A stretch of 55,622 nucleotides of DNA from Holdemanella porci (GTDB lineage Bacteria; Bacillota_I; Bacilli_A; Erysipelotrichales; Erysipelotrichaceae), in the NCBI RefSeq assembly GCF_009696075.1, contig NZ_VUMR01000005.1:1-55622 (forward strand), written 5' to 3'. The notes below the pieces were generated by a model, which saw nothing but the letters and a program-made list of their open reading frames with translations, made no database searches and had not been told where the DNA came from. Position numbers and translations under genes: made by a program. Shown in pieces: positions 34,795 through 43,590 of the stretch (the stretch's first letter is position 1; every line of letters begins with the position of its first letter).

Positions 34795-35826
34795 CTACTC
34801 ACTTAATACGTAAGCCAATGTTAGACGTGCACAATCCTCAATAGCTTGAATACTCGTTCTTTCATAGCCATGCGAATTCATACAACCAACCCCAAATACA
34901 GCAGGCATAATATTGTTTCCAGCACGAATCGCCGCTGTAGCATCTGAGCCAAAACGATAATATGTATCTACACAATAGTTAATATTGTTCGCTTTTGCCA
35001 AATTGATGATTTTAGTTGTTAATCCCCAATCATAAGGAGAATAGTTATCGCTAGCCCCAATGGAAACTTTCTTTTCAGAACCATGATTATCCGGTCCAAT
35101 CAAGCCAATATCCAAAGCTACATATTCACTCACTTCACTAGGAACATAAGCTCCTCCATGGCCAATCTCTTCATAAATAGGAAACGCAAATAAAGTATCA
35201 TAAGCAGGTTTTAGATTCTCTTCTTTCAATTGACGCAATACATCAATCACGGCTGCAACCATAGCCTTATCATCAATATGACGTGATTTAATAAAGCCAG
35301 ATTCTGTACGTCTAAAACGTGGTTCTACACTAATCAAATCCCCATGTTCAATTCCTAGATCATATACATCTTTAGCACAACTAACATCTTCATCCAATAA
35401 AATAGCTTCATTAAATTTATCACGTTCACGACTTCTCGCATCATCAAATACATGTGTAGAGTGCGACTTACAAATCACCATACCCTCATATGTTTTTCCA
35501 CTACGCGTATGAATGTACACATTCTCTCCTTCCACATTATGAAAGTTGACTCCGCCCAAGTTTTTTACTTCGATCCATCCATTATCCATCACATGACGAA
35601 CCTGCATACCAATCGTATCTAAGTGAGCTCCTACACATACAATCTTACTAGAATCTTTACCTGGTACACGAACATAGGCAGTTCGTTTATTATCAAACTC
35701 AAGTTCATAACCAAACTTTCCAACCATCTCCGCTAATTTTTTGTGAATTTCAGGATAGAACCCTACCACACTCGGTGTATTGATCAATTCCTCTAAATTC
35801 TTTAACATTTCTTCGGTTTTCACCAT
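34795..35826 (-). CDS. M42-family metallopeptidase (FrvX-like aminopeptidase)
   Basis: A 343-residue co-catalytic zinc aminopeptidase. Metal-binding and catalytic motifs are present: CVGAHLDTIG (His/Asp), KSRHIDDKAM (bridging Asp), IYEEIGHGG (catalytic Glu pair), VALDIGLIG (Asp) and the C-terminal MNSHGYERT (His). M42 enzymes form large tetrahedral particles that degrade peptides in the cytosol. The ATG at 35826 follows AAGGAAGTG; 43 extra in-frame codons upstream run across the divergent yaaA gene and are not used. A TATAAT (35859-35854) serves as its -10. Confidence 0.88.
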   Translation of the reverse strand: MVKTEEMLKNLEELINTPSVVGFYPEIHKKLAEMVGKFGYELEFDNKRTAYVRVPGKDSSKIVCVGAHLDTIGMQVRHVMDNGWIEVKNLGGVNFHNVEGENVYIHTRSGKTYEGMVICKSHSTHVFDDARSRERDKFNEAILLDEDVSCAKDVYDLGIEHGDLISVEPRFRRTESGFIKSRHIDDKAMVAAVIDVLRQLKEENLKPAYDTLFAFPIYEEIGHGGAYVPSEVSEYVALDIGLIGPDNHGSEKKVSIGASDNYSPYDWGLTTKIINLAKANNINYCVDTYYRFGSDATAAIRAGNNIMPAVFGVGCMNSHGYERTSIQAIEDCARLTLAYVLSE

Positions 35827-35869
35827 AATATTCACTTCCTTTTCTTGACACCTATTATACAATATTATT

Positions 35870-36580
35870 ATGAAAATAATTATCTCACCCGCTAAGAAAA
35901 TGAAAATGATCGATGATATCAACATAGAGTGTACAACACCCATGTTCTTATCCAAGACAACTGAACTTTTAAATCATATTCAAAGTTTAGAGTATTCAGA
36001 ATTAAAATCTTATTTAAAATGTTCAGACACAATTGCCCAGACTACATATGATCAATTCCATAACATGAGTCTAAATAAAGATACAACACCAGCCATACTA
36101 AGCTATTCTGGCATACAATATCAATATATGGCACCCCATGTATTTACAGATGATCAAATCAAATATATTCAAGAACATCTTTACATTCTTTCTGGATTTT
36201 ATGGTCTTTTAAAACCACTGGATGCGATCACACCCTATCGTTTAGAAATGCAGACAAAATGCCCATTCTCTTTGTATGATTTTTGGAAAGACGATCTTGC
36301 CAATCAAATAGATGAACCCATTTTAAATCTGGCAAGTGAAGAATATGCCAAAACCATTCGAAAATATAAACCATTGATTGATGTTCGTTTTGTCGAAGAA
36401 AACGGAAAAGAAAAAGGTGTTTATGCCAAGATGGCAAGAGGAGCCATGGTTCGCTTTCTTGCCGAAAATCAGATTGAAAACATCAATGATATTACTCACT
36501 TTTCAGATTTAGGATACACTTATGATGTGAGTCAAAGTACTGAAAAAAATTATATTTTCAAAAAAAAGCTATCATCATGA
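35870..36580 (+). CDS. yaaA: Peroxide stress protein YaaA (UPF0246)
   Basis: A 236-residue member of the YaaA family, which in E. coli limits free intracellular iron during H2O2 stress. The family signature is at the start (MKIIISPAKKMK), followed by AILSYSGIQYQYM and YILSGFYGLLKPLDAITPYRLEM, and YAKMARGAMVRFLAEN near the end. No Shine-Dalgarno is present; TACAAT (35858-35863) ends 6 nt before the ATG, so the mRNA may be leaderless. The stop is inside a hairpin shared with the convergent oxidoreductase gene; the two genes overlap by 6 nt. Confidence 0.9.
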   Translation: MKIIISPAKKMKMIDDINIECTTPMFLSKTTELLNHIQSLEYSELKSYLKCSDTIAQTTYDQFHNMSLNKDTTPAILSYSGIQYQYMAPHVFTDDQIKYIQEHLYILSGFYGLLKPLDAITPYRLEMQTKCPFSLYDFWKDDLANQIDEPILNLASEEYAKTIRKYKPLIDVRFVEENGKEKGVYAKMARGAMVRFLAENQIENINDITHFSDLGYTYDVSQSTEKNYIFKKKLSS

Positions 36581-36588
36581 TAGCTTTT
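36564..36588 (+). terminator. Shared bidirectional terminator containing both stop codons
   Basis: An 11-bp perfect inverted repeat AAAAGCTATCA / TGATAGCTTTT with a 3-nt loop holds the stop codons of yaaA (plus) and of the Gfo/Idh/MocA gene (minus). Confidence 0.8.
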
Positions 36589-37555
36589 CTAATAGTTCTA
36601 CAACCATTTGGGTTTGTTCCTTATACATTGTATAAGCTTCTTCATCCTTATTTAGAATGATATCCATAAAGTCCTGACACTCATACAACATGTGATTTGG
36701 TTGTTCAATACTGATTTTTTCTTTTGTGTCCGCTGCCTTTTTGCCAATCTGATCTTTTTTCGGCATATCAAAATAAACGTCTTTACATACACCACTGCTC
36801 GCACCAGAGACAATGATTGTACCTTGATCCCCTTGTACATATACTGCATAAGGGCTTGAACAATCTTTAGCACCTGTACAAGTTGCGATAAAATCGGGAT
36901 ACTGCATAATTATAACTCCACTTGTATCGATGCCGTTGTATCCAACATTTTTAAAATAATGAACCTCACTCGGATTACCAAACATTCCCGTCACAAAATG
37001 TAAATTATATACATTGATATCCATTAAAGCTCCACCATTGAAGGCTGGATCAAAGGCATTTGTTTGAACGTGATCTTTATACTTTTGATACTTCGATGAA
37101 TATTGTGAGAAATTACACTGAACCATCTTGATGTCTCCGCAATTCGACAAATTTTCTTTAATAATTTTATAATTTGGCAAATGTACATTTGTGATGGCTT
37201 CAAAAATATAGACACCCTTTTTTTCAGCTATTTCAAATAGTTCATTACACTCTTTTAAAGTTGGCGTAAATGGTTTTTCATTAATAACATGCTTTTTATG
37301 TTCCAACGCCATTTTTGATTGTGAATAATGTAAAGAGTTTGGACTTGCCACATAAACAATATCCACATTTTCATCATTCAACATTTCTTCCATATCCGTG
37401 TAATACTTTTGAGCCCCATGTTTTTCGGCAAATTCTTTAGCCCGCTTCTTTGTTCTAGAATATACACAATATAAATTGTATCGACCATCTAAACGCATAG
37501 CTTCAATCATGCGCTCTACTATAACACCAGAGCCAATCGTTGCGACATTCATCAT
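36575..37555 (-). CDS. Gfo/Idh/MocA-family NAD(P)-dependent oxidoreductase
   Basis: A 326-residue cytosolic dehydrogenase. The Rossmann nucleotide loop is TIGSGVIVERM near residues 5-15. The EKP motif that contributes the catalytic Lys is present (HVINEKPFTPT near 88-98), then a C-terminal alpha/beta domain. Substrates in the family are sugars, inositols or their derivatives; nothing nearby points to one. The ATG overlaps the stop of the histidine kinase gene, which implies co-transcription with the two-component system. Confidence 0.88.
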   Translation of the reverse strand: MMNVATIGSGVIVERMIEAMRLDGRYNLYCVYSRTKKRAKEFAEKHGAQKYYTDMEEMLNDENVDIVYVASPNSLHYSQSKMALEHKKHVINEKPFTPTLKECNELFEIAEKKGVYIFEAITNVHLPNYKIIKENLSNCGDIKMVQCNFSQYSSKYQKYKDHVQTNAFDPAFNGGALMDINVYNLHFVTGMFGNPSEVHYFKNVGYNGIDTSGVIIMQYPDFIATCTGAKDCSSPYAVYVQGDQGTIIVSGASSGVCKDVYFDMPKKDQIGKKAADTKEKISIEQPNHMLYECQDFMDIILNKDEEAYTMYKEQTQMVVELLEKLS

Positions 37556-38967
37556 GCTTTTTCTCCTTTATTTTTTACCCAGTTATTTTCTTTTTTCTTC
37601 TTTTGTTTTTTTGTTTTACGATAAATGATAAAGCGAACTCCATCCTCGCTGTTTTCACCTTTCACAATATAGTGGTTGGCCTTACAAACCTTAGAAACAA
37701 TGGATAATCCTAGTCCGAAACGTCCACCTTCGCCTTTTTCATAAGGTCTAAATAAAGATTGAATGCGATCTTCAGGCATCTTTGGACCATCATTACTAAT
37801 ACACAACCAGTCTTCTCTTACTTCAATCTTAATGTAAGATTTCGCATAACGGAATGCATTTTCCATAATGTTTTCAATGGCTACACGCCACGCTTCAATC
37901 AAACCATCAAAGAAGACTTCTTCTACATCTGTAATCACTTGAATTTCAGGGCGAATCACGGCTGCATTTAATACAACCTGTTCCACAACATCCTTCATAT
38001 TTGTGACTACACCCTCAGCATCACTAGCAACCAAGTATTCAACACGATTCATATATAATAAAGAATGTACTTTATTTTCTAATCTCTGTGCATTATCTAA
38101 GATGACATCAACACTGCTTTCCAAAGTTCCATAAGGATAGATACCATCTTTAATAGATTCAGCATACGATTTAATTGTCGCAATCGGCGTTTTTAAATCA
38201 TGCGAAATATTATGAATCATATCTTCTTTGGCTTTATCCTGCTTTTTCAATTCATCATTCATCTTCACAATCGCGGTCGCCATTTCACCAATTTCATCAT
38301 CACGATTTAAATGAAGTTCTACTTCTTTTCCATCTTTAATTTGTTCTATATAATTTCGAATTAAATTCAAAGGATGAATAATAGAGAATACCCACATTAA
38401 AATAATCAGGAATACAATCATAAACGCAATCACAATAACGTATACCGTAGAATCAATCAATGAATCTCTAAACTGTGTCGCGTACGTATCATCCATAAAA
38501 CTCGCCAAAATTATACCGTCATGACAATAGATCAAACGATAATAATACTTCGAATTTGCGACCGTAATCGTTCCCTGTAGTGCTTCTTCATTTTCAGAAT
38601 TCATTTGTTCGGATTGATCTAATAAATATTCATATACTTTATGATTCACTGGTTTTCTTTTGGAACTCTGATTTGAGAACACATTCATTTTACCATCTTG
38701 AATAATACAGTTTGTTTGAACACTGTCACTCGCTAAGAAAGCATAAATGTCATCTATACTATCTGTTTGTTTCGAATCCACTAATCCAACGATCGGTGTT
38801 TGTCGATTTAAGATCAGTTCGTACATTTGTTTAGTAATGGTTCGATCAATATTATCGCTGACAAACACAAAGAAAAACATGATAAAAAACATCAAAACTG
38901 TCAAAATAATTGTTAAAATTTGTCGCGTTAATGACATTTTTTGAAAATAAAAGGAAGGTCCCTTCAT
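37552..38967 (-). CDS. Sensor histidine kinase
   Basis: A 471-residue membrane kinase. TM1 is at about residues 14-34, an extracellular sensor domain spans about 35-175, and TM2 is about 178-198, followed by a HAMP linker. The dimerisation helix holds the phospho-accepting His in MIHNISHDLKTPIATIKS (near 258). The ATPase domain has the N box NIMENAFRYA, G1 (ISNDGP) and G2 (GRFGLGLSI). The tail is very Lys-rich. The cognate regulator is directly upstream (39028-39687). The stimulus is unknown. The start ATG follows ATGAGGTGAT. Confidence 0.92.
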   Translation of the reverse strand: MKGPSFYFQKMSLTRQILTIILTVLMFFIMFFFVFVSDNIDRTITKQMYELILNRQTPIVGLVDSKQTDSIDDIYAFLASDSVQTNCIIQDGKMNVFSNQSSKRKPVNHKVYEYLLDQSEQMNSENEEALQGTITVANSKYYYRLIYCHDGIILASFMDDTYATQFRDSLIDSTVYVIVIAFMIVFLIILMWVFSIIHPLNLIRNYIEQIKDGKEVELHLNRDDEIGEMATAIVKMNDELKKQDKAKEDMIHNISHDLKTPIATIKSYAESIKDGIYPYGTLESSVDVILDNAQRLENKVHSLLYMNRVEYLVASDAEGVVTNMKDVVEQVVLNAAVIRPEIQVITDVEEVFFDGLIEAWRVAIENIMENAFRYAKSYIKIEVREDWLCISNDGPKMPEDRIQSLFRPYEKGEGGRFGLGLSIVSKVCKANHYIVKGENSEDGVRFIIYRKTKKQKKKKENNWVKNKGEKA

Positions 38968-39005
38968 AAAATATCACCTCATCATAAACATTTTACCATA
39001 AGAAA

Positions 39006-39033
39006 AAGAAAAGGGGATACATTTGTATCACCC
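39006..39033 (-). terminator. Weak hairpin between response regulator and kinase genes
   Basis: On the minus strand GGGTGATAC and GTATCCCC pair with one bulged T, followed by TTTTCTTTTTC. It starts at the regulator stop codon and could reduce kinase expression relative to the regulator. Confidence 0.45.
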
Positions 39034-39687
39034 TAAACGATATCCATATCCATAGATTGTATGAATGTTTAAATTTGGAAGTTTTTTACGCAAACGACGC
39101 AAAGTATCATCTACGACACGATCACTACCAAAGTAGTTTTCATCCCAAACATTTTCAAGAATTTTATCACGTGAGAAAGCAATTCCTTTGTTTTTAATAA
39201 ACATCATCAACAAGTCAAATTCCTTTGTCGTTAATTCAATTTCTACATTGTCCGCATAGATTTTTCGTTGTTCTTCATCCAATTCATATCCATCAATACT
39301 AATGCGATTATTATCATCACGATAAGCACGCTTAATGATATTGTTGACTCTTAATACTAATTCTTTTGGTGAAAATGGTTTTGTGATATAGTCATCGCAA
39401 CCTTTCTCTAATCCAATGATACGGTCAAATTCTTTATCACGTGCAGACATAAAGATAACTGGTGTTTCCGGTCCTTGAAGACGAATTTCTTCTATCAAGT
39501 CAAAACCAGATTTATCATCCAACATAATATCTAAGATCCACAAATGCACATCATCATCCGCAACATGTGCACTTGCCTCTTCGTATGTATAGTAAGAATG
39601 AACCTCATATCCTTCTTTTCGTAAGTATTGGGCAACTAGATTATTGATATCCTTCTCGTCTTCAACAATACTAATGACTCTTTTCAT
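39028..39687 (-). CDS. OmpR/PhoB-family response regulator
   Basis: A 219-residue two-domain regulator. The receiver has the acidic pocket EDEKD (about residues 8-12), the phosphorylated Asp in LWILDIML (near 54) and the switch Lys in ITKPFSPKEL. The C-terminal winged helix (about residues 125-219) has ELTTKEFDLLMMFIKNKG and the recognition region DRVVDDTLRRLRKKL. It lies upstream of its kinase in one operon that follows glmM by 15 nt, so it may be co-transcribed with cdaA-cdaR-glmM and take part in envelope stress control; that link is inference. The start ATG follows AAGAGGGTGG. Confidence 0.93.
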   Translation of the reverse strand: MKRVISIVEDEKDINNLVAQYLRKEGYEVHSYYTYEEASAHVADDDVHLWILDIMLDDKSGFDLIEEIRLQGPETPVIFMSARDKEFDRIIGLEKGCDDYITKPFSPKELVLRVNNIIKRAYRDDNNRISIDGYELDEEQRKIYADNVEIELTTKEFDLLMMFIKNKGIAFSRDKILENVWDENYFGSDRVVDDTLRRLRKKLPNLNIHTIYGYGYRLG

Positions 39688-39702
39688 TGGGCCACCCTCT
39701 TT

Positions 39703-41037
39703 CTAAAAATTATTTTCTTCTAAGAAATCTGTAACACGCTTAACATATTGAGCACATAACTCATCTGTTTTCGCTTCCACCATGACACGAATCAATGGTT
39801 CTGTTCCACTTGGACGAACTAAGATTCGTCCTTCATTTCCTAAATCATTCGCAACGGCATCTACAACTTCTTGTAGTTCTTTACTTTCTAGACATGCATT
39901 CTTATCTTTTACAGTCACATTCTTTAATAACTGTGGATAAATAAACAATCCTTCACTCAATTCCTTCAATGATTTTCCTGTAGCTTTCATGATTTCTAGA
40001 ATCTTTAAAGCCGTCATTAAACCATCACCCGTTACTTCATGTTCTAAGAAAATGATATGTCCACTTTGTTCTCCACCAACCCAGTAGTCATTCTTCTGCA
40101 TTTCTTCAAATACATACTTATCTCCTACTGCCGTTTGAATATAATCAATCTTATTGGCATCTAAAGCCTTATATAAACCTAGGTTTGCCATAACCGTTGT
40201 GACAACCATATTCTTATTTAAATGATTGATTGATTTCATATAGCGAGAACAAATATATAAGATGTAGTCTCCATCGCAAAGCTTTCCATCTGAATCCACC
40301 ATGATCAAACGATCGGCATCGCCATCAAATGCCAAACCAATATCATAGTCCCCTTCACGCATCATTCTTTGTAGTCCTTCAGGATGTGTAGATCCACACT
40401 TATTGTTGATGTTGATTCCATTTGGCGAATTGTTGATGGCATCCACTGTAGCACCTAAAGAATCCAATGTTTCAACCGCAGTACTTGTCGCAGACCCATT
40501 TGCCAAGTCACAAAGAATCTTCATGCCAGATAAGTCTACAGGAACACATTCTTTTAACCAGCTCATATAGATTTCGAGTCCATCTTCCCATTCAAAATAT
40601 TCTCCAATGTGATCTCCAGTCACTAGATCTAAATCGGTTAAACCATCCATATATTTTTCAACTTCAAGAAGAAGTTCTTCCTCCATCTTCTCTCCATTGT
40701 GGTTAAAACACTTGATTCCATTATCATAATATGGATTGTGACTTGCACTTACCATGATTCCACAATCAAAGCGTTCTTTACGAACCAAATAAGAAATAGC
40801 CGGAGTTGGACATACACCTAATAAATAGACTTGAGCCCCCATGCTTGTAGCACCTGCCGCAAGACCTAATTCAAACATGTCTCCACTAAGTCTTGTGTCT
40901 TTACCAATCAAGATTTTCGCATGTTTTTCTTTTCCATAATACCAACCTAAATATTGTCCAATCTTAATAGACATATCTAGAGTTAAACCCTCATTTGCCT
41001 TACCACGAACTCCATCTGTTCCAAAATACTTACCCAT
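39703..41037 (-). CDS. glmM: Phosphoglucosamine mutase
   Basis: A 444-residue enzyme that converts glucosamine-6-phosphate to glucosamine-1-phosphate for UDP-GlcNAc and peptidoglycan synthesis. Motifs: the N-terminal GTDGVRGKANE, the active-site serine loop GIMVSASHNPYYDNG (Ser near 101), the metal loop AFDGDADRLI, the sugar loop GGEQSGHI and the phosphate loop RPSGTEPLIRVM. Last of the conserved cdaA-cdaR-glmM operon; in B. subtilis and relatives GlmM interacts with CdaA and inhibits it. Start ATG after AAGGAGGAT, overlapping the cdaR stop by one base. Confidence 0.97.
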   Translation of the reverse strand: MGKYFGTDGVRGKANEGLTLDMSIKIGQYLGWYYGKEKHAKILIGKDTRLSGDMFELGLAAGATSMGAQVYLLGVCPTPAISYLVRKERFDCGIMVSASHNPYYDNGIKCFNHNGEKMEEELLLEVEKYMDGLTDLDLVTGDHIGEYFEWEDGLEIYMSWLKECVPVDLSGMKILCDLANGSATSTAVETLDSLGATVDAINNSPNGININNKCGSTHPEGLQRMMREGDYDIGLAFDGDADRLIMVDSDGKLCDGDYILYICSRYMKSINHLNKNMVVTTVMANLGLYKALDANKIDYIQTAVGDKYVFEEMQKNDYWVGGEQSGHIIFLEHEVTGDGLMTALKILEIMKATGKSLKELSEGLFIYPQLLKNVTVKDKNACLESKELQEVVDAVANDLGNEGRILVRPSGTEPLIRVMVEAKTDELCAQYVKRVTDFLEENNF

Positions 41038-41831
41038 TACTCTGAATCCTCCTTGTCTGATGATGTATTTTTAGCTAATTTCACACTTGCATGTACTGTC
41101 TCTGGTGATAGTGTAACATTTACTCGATTCCCCTTCGCATCATAAGCCGCCAACGCTGCATTAGCCTCAAAATCTTGAATTTGACCTGTACAGTCAATCA
41201 ACGCCTTCACAATTCGAATTGAATTCAATTGATTCTGGCTTGCCGTAATCTTAACTGTCATCACATCTATTGTAGGTGTTTCAAAATCAGTTACCTTTTG
41301 GTTTGATCCCACCAACAATTCTGGTTGGATTGTGAATGATTTTGTAACTTTTTTAGAAAGTGTAACATCAATCGTAGCAGGATCTACAACAGCTTCAATT
41401 TTTTCTGGCAAATTCTTTACCTTTAAATTGATGATATTTTCACCTTCCGAATATTTTTTCAAGTCAGCTACGACTTGCACACTACCCTTTGAACGGAATA
41501 CCTGAATACTTGTCGCATCTCCAGTTAATGAAACATCTACTGTACTTGGCACACCAGCCACATCATATTTATCCGTATCTGCTTGTACTTCAACAGCTAC
41601 ATTTCTAAGATCCACAGTTGTTCTTGTATCGTTGAACAATTTTAAACTAATATCTTCATAGTTTACCACAACACAAATCATGATGGATAAAACCAAAGAA
41701 ATAATTACAGATCCTTTTTTATCAAATAATACACGGTCTACGAGTTTACTAACTTTTTGAAATATCAAAGTCAGTAAACCACGCAACTCATTAAACCATA
41801 CAGAAGGGCTCTTCTTATTTGGAGATTCCAT
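41037..41831 (-). CDS. cdaR: CdaR, YbbR-domain regulator of diadenylate cyclase
   Basis: A 264-residue protein with a short cytosolic tail, one TM near residues 38-57 and an extracellular part made of YbbR repeats (for example VEVQADTDKYDVAGVPSTVDV and the later TVKITASQNQLNSIRIVKALID). It modulates CdaA activity at the membrane. The ATG at 41831 has AAAGGAGGGC upstream and lies 17 nt inside the end of cdaA; the longer in-frame ORF start at 41858 is less likely. It probably has two to three YbbR repeats, fewer than the four of B. subtilis CdaR. Confidence 0.92.
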   Translation of the reverse strand: MESPNKKSPSVWFNELRGLLTLIFQKVSKLVDRVLFDKKGSVIISLVLSIMICVVVNYEDISLKLFNDTRTTVDLRNVAVEVQADTDKYDVAGVPSTVDVSLTGDATSIQVFRSKGSVQVVADLKKYSEGENIINLKVKNLPEKIEAVVDPATIDVTLSKKVTKSFTIQPELLVGSNQKVTDFETPTIDVMTVKITASQNQLNSIRIVKALIDCTGQIQDFEANAALAAYDAKGNRVNVTLSPETVHASVKLAKNTSSDKEDSE

Positions 41832-42753
41832 GTTGACTGCCCTCCTTTTTCTGTTCATATAAATTCACAATTTCAATTGCCTTCACACGCTCATCCTTAT
41901 TTGCGTCCTCAGTCTGCTTTTTAGCACGTTTCCCCATGGACTTGGCCTGAGACAACATGGGAACAAGAATTGAAGACGGATTTTGACTTGATTCTGTCAC
42001 TAACATATTTGTTAGATAACGCTGTAAACCTTCTGGTGGATATTGCGTTAACTGGCCATTGACCGCAACTGAAATATTTCCTGTTTCTTCACTCACAATA
42101 ATTGTGATTGAGTCTGTAATTTCACTAATACCAACAGCCGCTCTATGTCTTGCTCCATACTTACTAGGAAGATCCTTTGTGGTTGGAGGAAAATAAGCGG
42201 CTGCACACGCTATTTTATTCCCCTGAATAATAACGGCACCATCATGCATTGGTGTTCCATACTGAAATATTGTTCCTAATAATTCAGTTGAAACTTCTGA
42301 ATCCATCACAATTCCTGTACGAATAAAATCGGACAAGCTCTGTGTTCTTTCGATAGAAATCAAGGCTCCTGTCTTTGATTTTGACATTTCTGTACATGCC
42401 TCTACCAATTCATTGATCATTTGTTGAATTTGTGAAACGGAGACATCCGTTGTTAAGATGGCTGTTGTTTTACCAACTTTCTCCAACATACCACGAATTT
42501 CAGGTTGGAAAACAACCAAAATAACGACAACTCCCCAATTCAAGAACATTTCAATCAAATAATTTAAAGCATTTAAGCCTAGCCATACAGCAAAAGCCTT
42601 AATTAAAACAATAATCAATACACCCTTCACAAGTTGGATCGTACGTGAATTATTACGCACAATTCTTAGTCCAGAATATATCAATCCCCATACTACTAAA
42701 ATATCCAATAATAATCGAATTAGGAATGTAATATCAGATAAGCTGAAACTCAT
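41815..42753 (-). CDS. cdaA: Diadenylate cyclase CdaA (cyclic di-AMP synthase)
   Basis: A 312-residue membrane enzyme that makes c-di-AMP from two ATP, controlling potassium, osmolyte and cell-wall homeostasis. Three N-terminal TMs (about residues 8-90) precede the DAC domain. Its two catalytic motifs are intact: MHDGAVII (DGA) and YGARHRAAVG (RHR). The C-terminus has an extended basic tail (about residues 245-312). The operon order cdaA-cdaR-glmM is the standard one. Start ATG after AAGGGGGTA. Confidence 0.97.
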   Translation of the reverse strand: MSFSLSDITFLIRLLLDILVVWGLIYSGLRIVRNNSRTIQLVKGVLIIVLIKAFAVWLGLNALNYLIEMFLNWGVVVILVVFQPEIRGMLEKVGKTTAILTTDVSVSQIQQMINELVEACTEMSKSKTGALISIERTQSLSDFIRTGIVMDSEVSTELLGTIFQYGTPMHDGAVIIQGNKIACAAAYFPPTTKDLPSKYGARHRAAVGISEITDSITIIVSEETGNISVAVNGQLTQYPPEGLQRYLTNMLVTESSQNPSSILVPMLSQAKSMGKRAKKQTEDANKDERVKAIEIVNLYEQKKEGSQHGISK

Positions 42754-42775
42754 CTAAAATACCCCCTTATTTTAT

Positions 42776-43543
42776 TTATAAATTTTTTGAAATTAAATCA
42801 CTTACTGAATCATACTCAACTTGAGCATGTGCTTTTACATCTTCATCTGCATACGACATAACTGAACCATGCACACCAAATTCAATCAACGGAATATCAT
42901 TATGCCCATCACCAATTGTATATACATCTTCTTCTTTGATATCCGCATATTCAATCAAGAAATCTAAACCTGTCGCTTTAGAAATCCCCTTTGGTACAAT
43001 ATCAACAACGAAATTATTTGGATAAGCAACAACTTGTTCATAATACAAATCGTTGATTTTACTTGCCACTTCTAAAGCTGAATCTGTATCTTCCATTGAT
43101 AATACGATCTGCGCAAAATGTGTCATATCCAACAATTCGGCTTCCGTAACATCTGGTTTTAAATTTGGATAACGATGATCCACTGCATTTGGCTGCAATA
43201 CAATACGATGACGGTGAATTCCATCGTTTACAACATAACTAATCACAGTGTCTATTTTTTTTACATTATGTAAAATGTCTAAACAAACATCAAAATTCAA
43301 ATAATTCGACAACAAGACATCTCCATTTTCACCAAAAACCATACCACCATTATTTGTGATCAAATAATCACATGGTAAATTAAATAATTTGATTTGCGCA
43401 TCAATCGATTCTTTAGAACGACCCGTCACAATCACAAATTTGTTCCCCTTATTTTTCCATTCTTCAATCGATTTTAAATCTTCTGGCATTACATCCTGTG
43501 CATAACGCAATGTACCATCATAATCTGTAGCTAAAAGCTTCAT
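42776..43543 (-). CDS. HAD-superfamily phosphatase (Cof type)
   Basis: A 255-residue hydrolase. HAD motif I is LLATDYDGTLR (nucleophile and acid/base Asp near residues 7 and 9), motif II VIVTGRS, motif III a Lys near 190, and motif IV IGDGHNDIPLIEFG. The cap is of the C2 type, as in Cof/YbjI proteins that dephosphorylate sugar phosphates, FMN or pyridoxal phosphate. The ATG at 43543 follows TTGAGGAA. It sits between ggt and cdaA, with no clear functional link. Confidence 0.9.
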   Translation of the reverse strand: MKLLATDYDGTLRYAQDVMPEDLKSIEEWKNKGNKFVIVTGRSKESIDAQIKLFNLPCDYLITNNGGMVFGENGDVLLSNYLNFDVCLDILHNVKKIDTVISYVVNDGIHRHRIVLQPNAVDHRYPNLKPDVTEAELLDMTHFAQIVLSMEDTDSALEVASKINDLYYEQVVAYPNNFVVDIVPKGISKATGLDFLIEYADIKEEDVYTIGDGHNDIPLIEFGVHGSVMSYADEDVKAHAQVEYDSVSDLISKNL

Positions 43544-43590
43544 GTGTAGTTCCTCAACTTTTCTATTTATCATAATTTTATCACATACAT